A DNA stretch of 20,683 nt from a virus. Under the pieces are notes generated by a model, which saw nothing but the letters and a program-made list of their open reading frames with translations, ran no database searches and was not told the origin of the DNA. Shown one piece after another: positions 1 through 8,271 of the stretch. A program made the translations under genes and the position numbers. Where the stretch lies: positions 1-20,683 of the IMG/VR virus record IMGVR_UViG_3300017708_001362, one strand, 5' to 3'. Each line of letters starts with the position of its first letter. The first letter of the stretch is position 1.

Positions 1-446
1 ACATTAATGCTTGTTAAAATATAACCTTCATACCCAGCTGGGGGACTAAGTGATACTTTAACTACAGTGTAGGTGTAGGTAGAAGTCTGTGGGGTTACTG
101 TCTGCGTGCAGTCAAAAAACCCATCGTGATACGCATTTACTAGGAACATGTAGTCATTGGGGAGAGGTGCCCGGTCTACATTAAACCCAGTGATAGACGC
201 CCCGTGGAAGAAGCACTTGAGCCGTGCTTCAACCACTAGGGCTCGTAAATCGTCTATCCTTTTCTGAGATTGCTCAAAGCCATCACGGTACTTATTACCC
301 TCTGGGGAATAGCGTTGCTTGATGAACCTATGCATTGCATTGTTCAGCTCGTGATCTATCTCCTGCGGAAGGAGGTTGTCAACCTGGAAGGATGCAATCT
401 TTTGCACCCCAAGGTTAACTGCTATGTGCATCTCTTCTATGGTCAT
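1..446 (-). CDS. Partial structural protein, probable ring/connector (head-to-tail) protein; 3' end outside window
   Basis: An open minus-strand frame starts with ATG at 446 and runs off the left edge, giving about 148 residues without a stop. It begins MTIEEMHIAVNLGVQKIASF and continues with a helical segment (DNLLPQEIDHELNNAMHRFI). I associate this type of N-terminus with the first gene after the capsid block in crAss-like and related Bacteroidota podoviruses, where it is a ring or connector-type protein of the tail stub. That role comes from memory of the family and gene order, not from a motif. The start overlaps the preceding gene's stop as ATGA (446-443), which suggests translational coupling within the late operon. 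Coding is well supported; the precise function is tentative. Confidence 0.7.
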   Translation of the reverse strand, partial: MTIEEMHIAVNLGVQKIASFQVDNLLPQEIDHELNNAMHRFIKQRYSPEGNKYRDGFEQSQKRIDDLRALVVEARLKCFFHGASITGFNVDRAPLPNDYMFLVNAYHDGFFDCTQTVTPQTSTYTYTVVKVSLSPPAGYEGYILTSIN

Positions 447-1249
447 TTAACCTCTTTGAGTTGAGCTCTCATGGCGTTTACTGCGCCAGAGTTCTTCTTG
501 TTGTTAAAATAAATGATGGCATCTGTCATGTTTTCTCCGATGGTTTCGTCACCGTAGATAACCTGGTTTCCGATTGTGCGAAGCACTCCCTTCTCTACCA
601 TCTCTTCTAATTCTGCACGAACGTCGAGATTCTTGTCAGTACTATGCTTAAGGAAAGCTGCGGGCTTATTATCCTTAATATTGTACATCGTGTTCTCAAC
701 TTCTATGTCGGTCATCTTATCAGGAGTAGAACCCTTGACAAGGACACGCATCAGTCTGCGCATCTTATCGAAGTCAGACGAGATCTTAATGAACTCTTTG
801 TCTGCTTCTTTCTTGACTTTTACCTCAGCGTTCTTCTTAAGCAAGTCACGTTGCGGGTCGTACATATAGAACCGCTTTTGGCCGTCTGCCTTCATCTGAG
901 CTTCAGATTCTGCAACTTGTCTGTGCTTGAGGCACCACTTGTAGGTGATGTAATCCATGGTATTCATGGGATTACCTTCCTCGTCTGTGGTAATGTCTAG
1001 TTCCGCTCCTTCGAATGGAACTTTCAGTGACATACTAGCCCAAAACTCTTTTTCTTGTTTGGGCCAAGCTTCATGTCCTGGCGGTACATCTAAGATGCCA
1101 GACAAGAGTTTATGAGACTCTTCTCCTTCTACACCTCTTAGTGGTTGTCTACCGATATAGATACTACCGATTGTGACTTTTGCGCCTGCTCTTATCTCTT
1201 TAGGTAAGTGATTCAGGACTTCTTTTCTGCGGATAAATATTTTACGCAT
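443..1249 (-). CDS. Head-associated structural protein of unknown function
   Basis: A 268-residue, highly charged protein lies directly downstream of the major capsid gene. It starts at ATG 1249 after a 132-base intergenic gap and ends in TGA overlapping the next start. I see no signal peptide, membrane segment or catalytic motif. The N-terminal third is mixed beta/loop, residues about 120-190 are rich in K, E and D and likely helical, and the C-terminus (about 205-268) alternates short helices and strands. Position between capsid and ring-protein genes suggests an auxiliary capsid, head-completion or connector protein. A regulatory or protease role cannot be excluded. It is probably co-transcribed with the capsid gene, with a hairpin in the gap that may lower downstream transcript level. 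Confidence 0.75.
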   Translation of the reverse strand: MRKIFIRRKEVLNHLPKEIRAGAKVTIGSIYIGRQPLRGVEGEESHKLLSGILDVPPGHEAWPKQEKEFWASMSLKVPFEGAELDITTDEEGNPMNTMDYITYKWCLKHRQVAESEAQMKADGQKRFYMYDPQRDLLKKNAEVKVKKEADKEFIKISSDFDKMRRLMRVLVKGSTPDKMTDIEVENTMYNIKDNKPAAFLKHSTDKNLDVRAELEEMVEKGVLRTIGNQVIYGDETIGENMTDAIIYFNNKKNSGAVNAMRAQLKEVK

Positions 1250-1255
1250 GGTTTA

Positions 1256-1317
1256 TTGTTCTTTTAAGTTTAGAAAGAATAACTAAGTTGTTCTTTTATG
1301 AAGAAGAATAACTTAAG
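1256..1317. repeat. Imperfect tandem repeat in the capsid-downstream gap
   Basis: Two adjacent units, 1256-1287 and 1288-1317, both begin TTGTTCTTTTA and both end in AAGAATAACT(T)AAG, with a short variable middle. The repeat lies immediately 5' of the minus-strand gene starting at 1249, so on the mRNA it forms an AT-rich leader. It could be a ribosome-entry or protein-binding element, or simply a slippage duplication. Confidence 0.5.
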
Positions 1318-1332
1318 CTTTTGTTGGTAAGC

Positions 1333-1362
1333 GGAGGGGACCACTCATTAGCAGCCCCCTCC
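1333..1362 (-). terminator. GC-rich hairpin after the major capsid gene (attenuator or mRNA-end candidate)
   Basis: On the minus strand GGAGGGG (1362-1356) pairs perfectly with CCCCTCC (1339-1333). The stem can be extended by a G-U and a C-G pair, leaving a loop of about 12 bases. It begins 20 bases after the capsid stop codon. No T-run follows, so it is better read as a partial terminator or a 3'-end stabiliser for the abundant capsid mRNA than as a full intrinsic terminator. Confidence 0.55.
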
Positions 1363-1381
1363 TATGCAAACCAAACACAAA

Positions 1382-2824
1382 TTACGATGCCACACACTGG
1401 AGATCAAGCGAAGTATCGAATCTGCGGAGCAGGATACCAGCCGTCTTCAACATGTGTACAGATGCACCGTCTATGTCACTAGCGCGGGTGTCAGTTTCTG
1501 CAAAGCCTTTTGGCACAACAGAACCAGCAACACACCAGCGCAACATTTCACGACCCTTCTTATTGATCATCTGGAGATTGTTTTCTCCGTCGTAAGAAGA
1601 CTGGTCGACAAACGTCATTCTGTAAGATTCCAGCGGCAAGCCAGTCTCAGGGTGCTTACGAGAAGCCTGAGCAACAGGACCGTGGTCAAACAAAGGAACT
1701 TTAACTACGTTCACGCGGTGACCATCAATGTGGTCGTATGACGTGAAGTAACCAGTGATACCCAAGCTACGACCGCTACCGGTAATGAACTTAGATTCAG
1801 TAGTCTGGAGGTAGTTAGAAGTTCCACCACCTGCAGTTGCACTGCCGTAGTAGTTACGCAAAGCTCTGTCGAACTCACGTGCACCACCAATACCAGTAAA
1901 GAGAGTAACCTGCTTGTCTGTAGCATCAGTCATGCCGTAGAACAAGTCACCGATAGTGTTCTCAATCTTCTTCTGGGTCAACGTAGAGTAGGTGTCCTTG
2001 TTGATAATCTGCTCAAACAGACCAGGACCAGCAAGAACTGGTTGACCGTTTTCATCGAGCATATTATTTTGGCCGTCAGTTCCGTAAGTCTTCTGACCGT
2101 ACCAGTAGTACATCTCACACTCTTCTTTAAACTTGAGCATGTGACGGTACTCCTCATAGTCCATCCACAATTTTGTGCTAGAACCTTCTTTCAAAGGAAG
2201 CTCAAATTGTGCAACATAGTCCTTAGCATTACCAGACATGTGGTAAGACTTACGTACTGTTCCGATCTTAGAACGTACGAGTCCTGGTGCTGTCCAGTTA
2301 GATGCGTTACCTCTAGAGAAATCAATTCCTACAGAAGCAAACAGCATTCCGAAGAGCGCGCCAGAAGCAACGTCTGCAGCAGGCATGCTAGCTTGGTCGG
2401 GAGAGACTAGTTTCAAAGTGTACTCGTATCCACCAGAAACAGGTTGTGGCTCAGCCATGATACGCGCGAGCACACCAGATTGAGACACGAGAGTGTATGG
2501 GAATATAAAGAACTTGTCTGGGAAGACTACCTTGAAGAGTTGTCCATTAGCACCTTGATTACCGCTTACAGTGGTAACAACGGGACGAACATTCACTTCG
2601 TGAGTTTTTACACGGTACTCATACTCGAAGCGGTCAATAGAGCGAGTGTTACCCACACCTTCCGTCATGAAAGACAGGGGGAACTTCTTCTCTTCTCGGC
2701 CTGCGAGGTGAGTAATAATTGGGGAGAGCTCTTCGGGCTTCTCCATAAGCGCATTGACCAACGAGTTTGTGTCGGTCATCTGCTGGTCGTTGTAGTACGT
2801 TTTCAGTACTTGTGTTAGAGCCAT
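1382..2824 (-). CDS. Major capsid protein
   Basis: A 480-residue protein begins MALTQVLKTYYNDQQMTDTN. Its size, position (scaffold-like gene just upstream, head and ring genes just downstream) and overall character (long beta-rich domain, few cysteines, no signal peptide) fit an HK97-fold major capsid protein of the crAss-like/Bacteroidota podovirus type. HK97-fold capsids have no catalytic motif to verify, so the call rests on order, size and general resemblance. Start ATG 2824 lies 24 bases after the scaffold stop and is preceded by an AT-rich spacer without a Shine-Dalgarno sequence, as is usual for Bacteroidota. It should be the most abundant virion protein, and a GC-rich hairpin follows its stop. 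Confidence 0.8.
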   Translation of the reverse strand: MALTQVLKTYYNDQQMTDTNSLVNALMEKPEELSPIITHLAGREEKKFPLSFMTEGVGNTRSIDRFEYEYRVKTHEVNVRPVVTTVSGNQGANGQLFKVVFPDKFFIFPYTLVSQSGVLARIMAEPQPVSGGYEYTLKLVSPDQASMPAADVASGALFGMLFASVGIDFSRGNASNWTAPGLVRSKIGTVRKSYHMSGNAKDYVAQFELPLKEGSSTKLWMDYEEYRHMLKFKEECEMYYWYGQKTYGTDGQNNMLDENGQPVLAGPGLFEQIINKDTYSTLTQKKIENTIGDLFYGMTDATDKQVTLFTGIGGAREFDRALRNYYGSATAGGGTSNYLQTTESKFITGSGRSLGITGYFTSYDHIDGHRVNVVKVPLFDHGPVAQASRKHPETGLPLESYRMTFVDQSSYDGENNLQMINKKGREMLRWCVAGSVVPKGFAETDTRASDIDGASVHMLKTAGILLRRFDTSLDLQCVAS

Positions 2825-2848
2825 GATTTTCTAATTTAAGTTAGTTGT

Positions 2849-3940
2849 TTATTGTAATATGCTACCGAGATCTAGTTGGTCAAAGTCGACGTTCCTAGAA
2901 CTACGTTGTTGTTTGCGAGCACTCTTGACTCTCTCTTCGTTTGAAACAATTCTGTCTCTTAGATTACGAGCGGCTTGAGTTTTCGCCTTTTTTTCAATTA
3001 CACCTTTAAGGTCAAACCCACTATACAGCATATAATCTATAGCTAGCTTGACATCCGTTCCCGCTTCTTGATAGTCTAGGTCGCGTTGAGTTTCCCCACT
3101 ATCACCTACAGGTTGAGATATGTAATCGAAGAAGTTTGATTTTTCTCTATCTGGGATCTTAACTCCAGCAAATTCGTTTCCTGATTCGATTTGGTCAGCG
3201 ACCTCACCCCAGAACTGCTGCTGTTGTTCTTGTTGTTCTTCGTACTGCTGTTGTTGCTCTGACATTACTCGTTGTTGTTCCTCTTGTTGGAACTGAACAA
3301 GATGTTGCTTTGCTTTCTCAGCGTTGTTGTAGAGTCTTCCAGACGCTTCATACGTTTCAATGGTATCTTGTATGAATTCAGTATCGTGGCCTTTAGTCTG
3401 AAGATATTGAGCCAGCACTGCGCGTTGCATGTTGACATCTTCTTCGTTGACTTCAATAGCATTGTAGTCTACTTGTTGGCCCTGGCTTTGAAAGAACTCA
3501 CGAGATTCACCTCCCGCTAGTACATAATCAAGATGTTGTTGAACCTCAGGGAATTGTTCGAATAGTGACTGCAGCTGATCTTCTGCTGTGTTCTGACTGA
3601 TATCTCTAACGAAGTTCGTAATGCCTTCAAGTGAGTCATCATAGTCACCTTCTAATTCGAATCCCAATGTGCGGGCTACCTCGGCAGCTACACTAGCAGG
3701 TTCTCCATCTTCTTCGTGCTCGTCTTCTACGTAGGTTTCTTCCTCAGGCTGCTCATAATAATCATCATCAGCATCTTCGTCCCCCACTTCTGGGTCTACG
3801 TTTTTATCTTGCACTTCCTCCTCAACTTCTTGAGGAACTTCTTCGACGACGTCTTGGACGTCCTCTACTGTTTCGACTCCATCACCGATCACATTGTCGA
3901 GTGTCAGAGAGTCAATATTTAACTTGTCGTCTGGTTGCAT
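2849..3940 (-). CDS. Probable scaffolding protein
   Basis: A 363-residue protein is encoded immediately before the capsid gene. Three features match capsid scaffolds: a very acidic N-terminal third (residues about 15-85, runs of E and D), a glutamine/glutamate-rich predicted coiled coil at about 210-245, and a basic C-terminal tail (RKQQRSSRN followed by DFDQLDLGSILQ) of the kind that binds the capsid subunit. There is no sequence signature for function, so the call is positional and compositional. Start ATG 3940 has a TAAATTTG box only five bases upstream, which would give a nearly leaderless local transcript in addition to read-through from the packaging genes. A protease fusion is not evident. 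Confidence 0.65.
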   Translation of the reverse strand: MQPDDKLNIDSLTLDNVIGDGVETVEDVQDVVEEVPQEVEEEVQDKNVDPEVGDEDADDDYYEQPEEETYVEDEHEEDGEPASVAAEVARTLGFELEGDYDDSLEGITNFVRDISQNTAEDQLQSLFEQFPEVQQHLDYVLAGGESREFFQSQGQQVDYNAIEVNEEDVNMQRAVLAQYLQTKGHDTEFIQDTIETYEASGRLYNNAEKAKQHLVQFQQEEQQRVMSEQQQQYEEQQEQQQQFWGEVADQIESGNEFAGVKIPDREKSNFFDYISQPVGDSGETQRDLDYQEAGTDVKLAIDYMLYSGFDLKGVIEKKAKTQAARNLRDRIVSNEERVKSARKQQRSSRNVDFDQLDLGSILQ

Positions 3941-3945
3941 GTCTA

Positions 3946-3953
3946 CAAATTTA
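3946..3953 (-). promoter_or_regulatory. Candidate -7 box (TAAATTTG) of scaffold/capsid promoter
   Basis: The minus strand reads TAAATTTG, an exact match to the Bacteroidota -7 consensus TAnnTTTG, ending five bases before the scaffold ATG at 3940. No good TTTG/TTG is seen 17-23 bases upstream, so it may be weak or need an activator. It is one of several genes here with a -7-like box 4-5 bases before the start. Confidence 0.35.
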
Positions 3954-3974
3954 ATTAGTTAATTAGCTTGTTTC

Positions 3975-3995
3975 TTGTAAAATTATTTTTTACAA
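3975..3995 (-). other. AT-rich hairpin between virion-protein and scaffold genes
   Basis: TTGTAAAA (3975-3982) and TTTTACAA (3988-3995) form a perfect 8-bp stem with a 5-base loop, in the 71-base gap between two late genes. It is too AT-rich for a strong terminator. It may be a processing site or overlap the promoter region of the scaffold gene. Confidence 0.4.
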
Positions 3996-4011
3996 AAGCT
4001 CTTATAATATA

Positions 4012-6030
4012 TCACTTCCGTAATCTGAAGTATTTTCTCATTGGTCCTCCTCGGCGTCTTTGTCTTCTCTCAAAGTAGTTAGGTCTGTCTTCTAAAAACA
4101 TGTAGTTGCGCAAGTTATCCTGCTCAAGTCCTCTCATGCTTTCTCTAAACTCTTCTCTTGCTGCCTGCTCATCCGGTCTTCTGTTGTGTCCTCTATACCA
4201 AAGAGTTTCTATATCTGTTTCCCCCGCCCCATATGCCATCCCAGGTGCAGGTCCTTCGATAAGATCTCCCATAAATAGCATGTCCTGTTGTTCTCTAGAA
4301 AGAGTATCTGCTCTAGACGTTCCAGAACTGTCTTGAAGATCAGTTATAAATTGTGGTGTCTCTAGACCCATATAACTGGAAATACTATCTACTCTATTTG
4401 CAGCAGTTAGCGTAGAAGGCTGGTCATACATGTACATTCCTCTTCCTACTCCTTGTCCTCCTCTATTTGTAATCTGAATTGCATTTGGCTGCATTCTTTG
4501 ATGCGGCCCAGTTTCATGATATGCAATAGTATCTCTTACTGCATGTGGTTGTAGTATTCCCTGTCTGTGCTCAGACACTAGATCTAATGCAGTTAAGTTG
4601 AGGGTATCCCCAAACTGGTCGGGCCCATATTGCTCCCCAATCCACTCCATTGTGTCTTCAAATCTAGGACCCGGTTGTTGGGGCTGTGGTCTTGTAGCTT
4701 GAGCTGTATTAGGGGGAGTTGCAGGAACAACAATTCCATCAGGTCCTTGCTGTGGAAAAGTGCCTCCTGTCTGCATTTTTCTAGGTACGTACTGCAGTTG
4801 ATTCTCTCCAAAATATCCTGTGGGATTAGCTATCATCTTGCGCTCAGGACTAAGCATCTGAGACATGAACTCTAGCTTAACTGTAGGGTGCTCTTTGGAC
4901 TTAAGTAGCATCCCAGTTTTATGGTCTACTGAAGGATAGTGACCTGTGGCGTCAGGCTTGTAGCCGAGCTCTTGGGCTCTAGCCATGTTGTAGTTGCCGC
5001 CTGACTGCTTTTGTTCTATAGGCCGTCCTGTTTCAGGATTATAGTAGATTCTTCCGTACAGTTCGGGTGCCCTTACCCCAGCCAGAGCCTGAGCTGCACT
5101 GCTTATTGCCGTTGCAACTTTGCCTGTAAACGGGTCAAAGTCGTACTCATCATAATAAGAAAGGTAGCTTCCCTGGTCACCTTCTCCCTTGGTAACTGTG
5201 TAGTTACCCAAAACATTATCATTCACTCCGGCATGGTATCCTACTCGTCCTGCATGGTCCTCTATATATTTTAGTGGATCTTTACTTTGACTTAGTTCTT
5301 GTCTTAGATTTTTTTCTGTTACAGGAGATCTGAAATACTCTGCGTCAGGATTTTTTGCATTAGTGGGCTTGTACTCAGCTGCAGGTAAGTCATCACTTTG
5401 TCCCATAGCATAAGCAAGGAGATTTTTCCTTTCTTCCAAGCTGTCTCTGTCAATGGCACCACTTGCTCGGCTACCAGGCTCCGGCTCGTTTTTTATTACA
5501 GTATCATAAATTCTTTTTGCAGGCACCTTGTTTAGAGACTCAGCTACATATCCTGATGGGAACACATTGTCGGCTATTCTTTGCTTAGTCTGGTTAATAA
5601 ACATCTTTGGGACTTGAAGGGCTCCTCCTAACTGCATATTAGCAGGAGTCTCAATAACTGTCCCGCGTTGAGGGCCGGTGGGGAGACTCTGTACACCTGG
5701 GGGAACGTTATCGTATGACTTGACTAAGTGTCCCTGCTCATCGAACTTCTTGATATCGATTGGGGCCTTCATGCCCATCGTATTGAATGGAGTGTTAGGA
5801 GGGACATTAGGGAATGCCATACTTTGATTAACGTTCCCCGCTTGGTGCGCAGGTCTCAATCCTTGCTGTTGTTGTTGAGGAGTACGAGCAACTTGCATAT
5901 TATTTTGCTGCTCAAATTGCCCAAGTAGGTCAATACCCATGTCGTACGCCTTGAAGACATCTAGAATGGAGCCTGGATACCCAGACTGTCTGTGTCTCAT
6001 TAACAACTGTCTTCTTGTAGCGTTATCCAT
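4012..6030 (-). CDS. Large virion-associated (probably internal) protein between portal and scaffold
   Basis: A 672-residue protein starts with TAATG overlap to the portal stop (6032-6028), so the two are probably translationally coupled. It opens with a helix (MDNATRRQLLMRHRQSGYPG), has a glutamine/proline-rich linker (about 42-85), then a central domain (about 270-320) containing the aromatic/acidic string SYYDEYDFDPFTGK followed by LYGRIYYNPETG. A second Q/P-rich linker (about 420-455), an acidic-polar region and a very basic C-terminus follow. I associate the central string with virion proteins of Bacteroidota podoviruses but cannot name a function. Alternating linkers and folded segments suit an internal or ejected protein. 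Motifs MQ-x-GG occur twice (near residues 132 and 419). Confidence 0.6.
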   Translation of the reverse strand: MDNATRRQLLMRHRQSGYPGSILDVFKAYDMGIDLLGQFEQQNNMQVARTPQQQQQGLRPAHQAGNVNQSMAFPNVPPNTPFNTMGMKAPIDIKKFDEQGHLVKSYDNVPPGVQSLPTGPQRGTVIETPANMQLGGALQVPKMFINQTKQRIADNVFPSGYVAESLNKVPAKRIYDTVIKNEPEPGSRASGAIDRDSLEERKNLLAYAMGQSDDLPAAEYKPTNAKNPDAEYFRSPVTEKNLRQELSQSKDPLKYIEDHAGRVGYHAGVNDNVLGNYTVTKGEGDQGSYLSYYDEYDFDPFTGKVATAISSAAQALAGVRAPELYGRIYYNPETGRPIEQKQSGGNYNMARAQELGYKPDATGHYPSVDHKTGMLLKSKEHPTVKLEFMSQMLSPERKMIANPTGYFGENQLQYVPRKMQTGGTFPQQGPDGIVVPATPPNTAQATRPQPQQPGPRFEDTMEWIGEQYGPDQFGDTLNLTALDLVSEHRQGILQPHAVRDTIAYHETGPHQRMQPNAIQITNRGGQGVGRGMYMYDQPSTLTAANRVDSISSYMGLETPQFITDLQDSSGTSRADTLSREQQDMLFMGDLIEGPAPGMAYGAGETDIETLWYRGHNRRPDEQAAREEFRESMRGLEQDNLRNYMFLEDRPNYFERRQRRRGGPMRKYFRLRK

Positions 6031-8252
6031 TACTCGCCGTTAGGTTCGAGGTCGCCTTCTTTATCTAATGCTTCGCGCTTCAGGTCGACCTCCTTCAACT
6101 TGATGTCATAGTCTTGTACCACCTTCTGCAGGTCTATGTCCAACCTATTAGCTTGGTCTTTAGCCTCTGCATTGATGAGCGCAATCTCTATATCCTTCTG
6201 CCTATCTCTATCTTTCTCTTGCGCTTCTTGTTGCATCTTTGCCTGATCCATTTGCATCTGCTGTTGCGCCTGTTGTTGTTGAGCCTGCTGCTGTGCAGCT
6301 TCAAGCTCCTCGCGTGCAGCTTCTGCTTTTCTAAGTTTCTCTTTAATCCCAGTAAAGTTTTCTGTGTCGAGTAACTCCAAAACTGCAGATGCAGGCATTC
6401 CGTTTTGTAACATAGCTTGAGACAGCTCGCGTGCTTGTCTGATGTTTTCTTGGTCCCTGCCTGCGTCAGACATAAAGATGCCGTATTCACTTTCCATGTG
6501 CCCAAGAGAGTCAAGGTCTAAGTATTGCATAGACGTATCGGGGAGGACGTACATTCCCTTCTTCCCAGATATCCAAGCTTCCTTAGAGTAATCAAGCATA
6601 CCCTGCAACTCCCTTTGCTCAAAGCGAGAGAACTTACGGAACAGGTCTTCAGTAATGTGAGACGACTGTACTATTGCTTGTTGGGATGCCCCCTTGCCCT
6701 CGTATGCACCGATGCTACCCTGACGTTGTCTGTTGACGCCAGAGATTTTTTCCCACTCTTGCATGGTGGTCTCAAGCAAGAGAACGTATTGTTCTATTGT
6801 CTTGATAGACATGTCCAGTACAGACTGATGCTGCGGTGAAAGCTGAATACCTTCTTTGTTGTAGTCGACCCAAGCAATACCTGTGCCCTCTACGTAGTAC
6901 ATGAACTTATCGAGATCCCACTTCTTAGGAATCATATTGATGTCGAACTGTGCGATGATATCCTTACTACGTGCAATTGCAAGCTCCATACGGTACTTGA
7001 ATATGTTGTAGTTAATCTGGAATGGGATACCCAAGGACACCAACGAGATGTTGCTGGAGTTGATATCAGAATACTTGAACCCGTTGATTGGGAGCTTACA
7101 TACAGACGGGTTGTCGATAGAAGTACGTTGATTAGCGACAGGAGACATCTTCACGTAGAATCTACCGTCAATCTTAGTTCCTTCCCATACTTCGTTAACC
7201 CACTCATACTTGATCTTAGCTCCCATCTCCTTCATCTCGGCAGATAGTTTGTAGCCTTCCTCTACCTCAAACTCCTCAATCATCCCAGTCTGGTTGTCTT
7301 GATAAGACACAAAGCCTATACGCTTACGGCTCTTCCAGTACACAGTTACAACTTCTACGAGTCTGTTTCTATAGATATTGTCGTCCGTCCCCGTAGCCTC
7401 TGACCTGTAAAGCAGATATGTATCTACTGATTGATGCTTGGGGTCTTCTAGTTGGAGGACTTGTTCTTCAGTGAGGTAGTCTCCGAAGTGATCGACGACA
7501 GTAGCTGCGTGCGAGTAGCGTCGAACTATTGCCCAGTCCCCGTCCTCAACAAACTCCACATCTGGATCTTTGTCAAAGTCGATGTCAATAGGATTGATTA
7601 CATCATAGAATGGCTCGGCTCTGCGAACACCTTTGTGTGAGTACGTTTCCCCAGATACCAAGAAGTGGAAGAACTGCTTCTGGAACTTATCGTACATCTC
7701 TTGCTCATACATGATGTAGTTCATCGCTGCCTGTCCTTTGATGGCGCGGTCATCTACGTATGTACGTTCGAATTGTTCAGCAACTTGCTTAGGGAGTAGA
7801 GGCGCTTGTTGCTGTGCCTGTTGTGACTGGAGATCTTTGGGTTCTGCTATCTCTTGCAGAAACATAGACTCTACTGCCTTTTTAATCTGGTCTGTCTTTG
7901 CCTGTTGCTTCAGGCTAATGCTGTCCGCATTTTTTACAGTCACACTATAATTGAGAGGTCTTTTGGACTTCTCCCCCAGCAGCAGATCAATGATCGGCTT
8001 GATGATAGGGTAGTTTCTCAGCTTCGACGGGAAGTTCTCTCGACTCTTTCCGTATGGTTTGATTACATATCTGTAGTCAGTCTCATCGACTTCTCCGTTA
8101 TAATAGTCATATAGTGCTTTCAGATTGCCGCGTCTTTCGCTCAATCCGAACTTAGATATATTGATGAAGGCGTCTACACATTCCTCTCTCCACTTCTTAG
8201 TCTTCTTATTTAACGGTAGTCTTTGCTGCGGTATTTTTGCTGCTCCGTACAT
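6030..8252 (-). CDS. Portal protein
   Basis: A 740-residue portal follows TerL, as is standard. The N-terminal part (about 20-110) has ERRGNLKALYDYYNG, then REN-FPSKLRNYPIIKPIID and LLLGEKSKRP, which match the start of crAss-like and related Bacteroidota phage portals. A long alpha/beta body follows, then a glutamine-rich coiled coil over roughly the last 110 residues and an acidic end. I chose ATG 8252 rather than an in-frame codon at 8315: 8252 lies 19 bases after the TerL stop, follows an AT-rich spacer, and the extra 21 residues of the longer form look like read-through of TerL sequence. The portal forms the dodecameric DNA channel and packaging motor dock. It overlaps the next gene as TAATG. 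Confidence 0.85.
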   Translation of the reverse strand: MYGAAKIPQQRLPLNKKTKKWREECVDAFINISKFGLSERRGNLKALYDYYNGEVDETDYRYVIKPYGKSRENFPSKLRNYPIIKPIIDLLLGEKSKRPLNYSVTVKNADSISLKQQAKTDQIKKAVESMFLQEIAEPKDLQSQQAQQQAPLLPKQVAEQFERTYVDDRAIKGQAAMNYIMYEQEMYDKFQKQFFHFLVSGETYSHKGVRRAEPFYDVINPIDIDFDKDPDVEFVEDGDWAIVRRYSHAATVVDHFGDYLTEEQVLQLEDPKHQSVDTYLLYRSEATGTDDNIYRNRLVEVVTVYWKSRKRIGFVSYQDNQTGMIEEFEVEEGYKLSAEMKEMGAKIKYEWVNEVWEGTKIDGRFYVKMSPVANQRTSIDNPSVCKLPINGFKYSDINSSNISLVSLGIPFQINYNIFKYRMELAIARSKDIIAQFDINMIPKKWDLDKFMYYVEGTGIAWVDYNKEGIQLSPQHQSVLDMSIKTIEQYVLLLETTMQEWEKISGVNRQRQGSIGAYEGKGASQQAIVQSSHITEDLFRKFSRFEQRELQGMLDYSKEAWISGKKGMYVLPDTSMQYLDLDSLGHMESEYGIFMSDAGRDQENIRQARELSQAMLQNGMPASAVLELLDTENFTGIKEKLRKAEAAREELEAAQQQAQQQQAQQQMQMDQAKMQQEAQEKDRDRQKDIEIALINAEAKDQANRLDIDLQKVVQDYDIKLKEVDLKREALDKEGDLEPNGE

Positions 8253-8271
8253 TCTTGTAAAAGTATAAAAT

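Noticed and set aside
1382-1741. Plus-strand open frames opposite capsid, scaffold, portal and terminase genes
   Set aside because: They lie antisense to strong minus-strand genes, have no promoter boxes or protein features, and are explained by codon use of the real genes.
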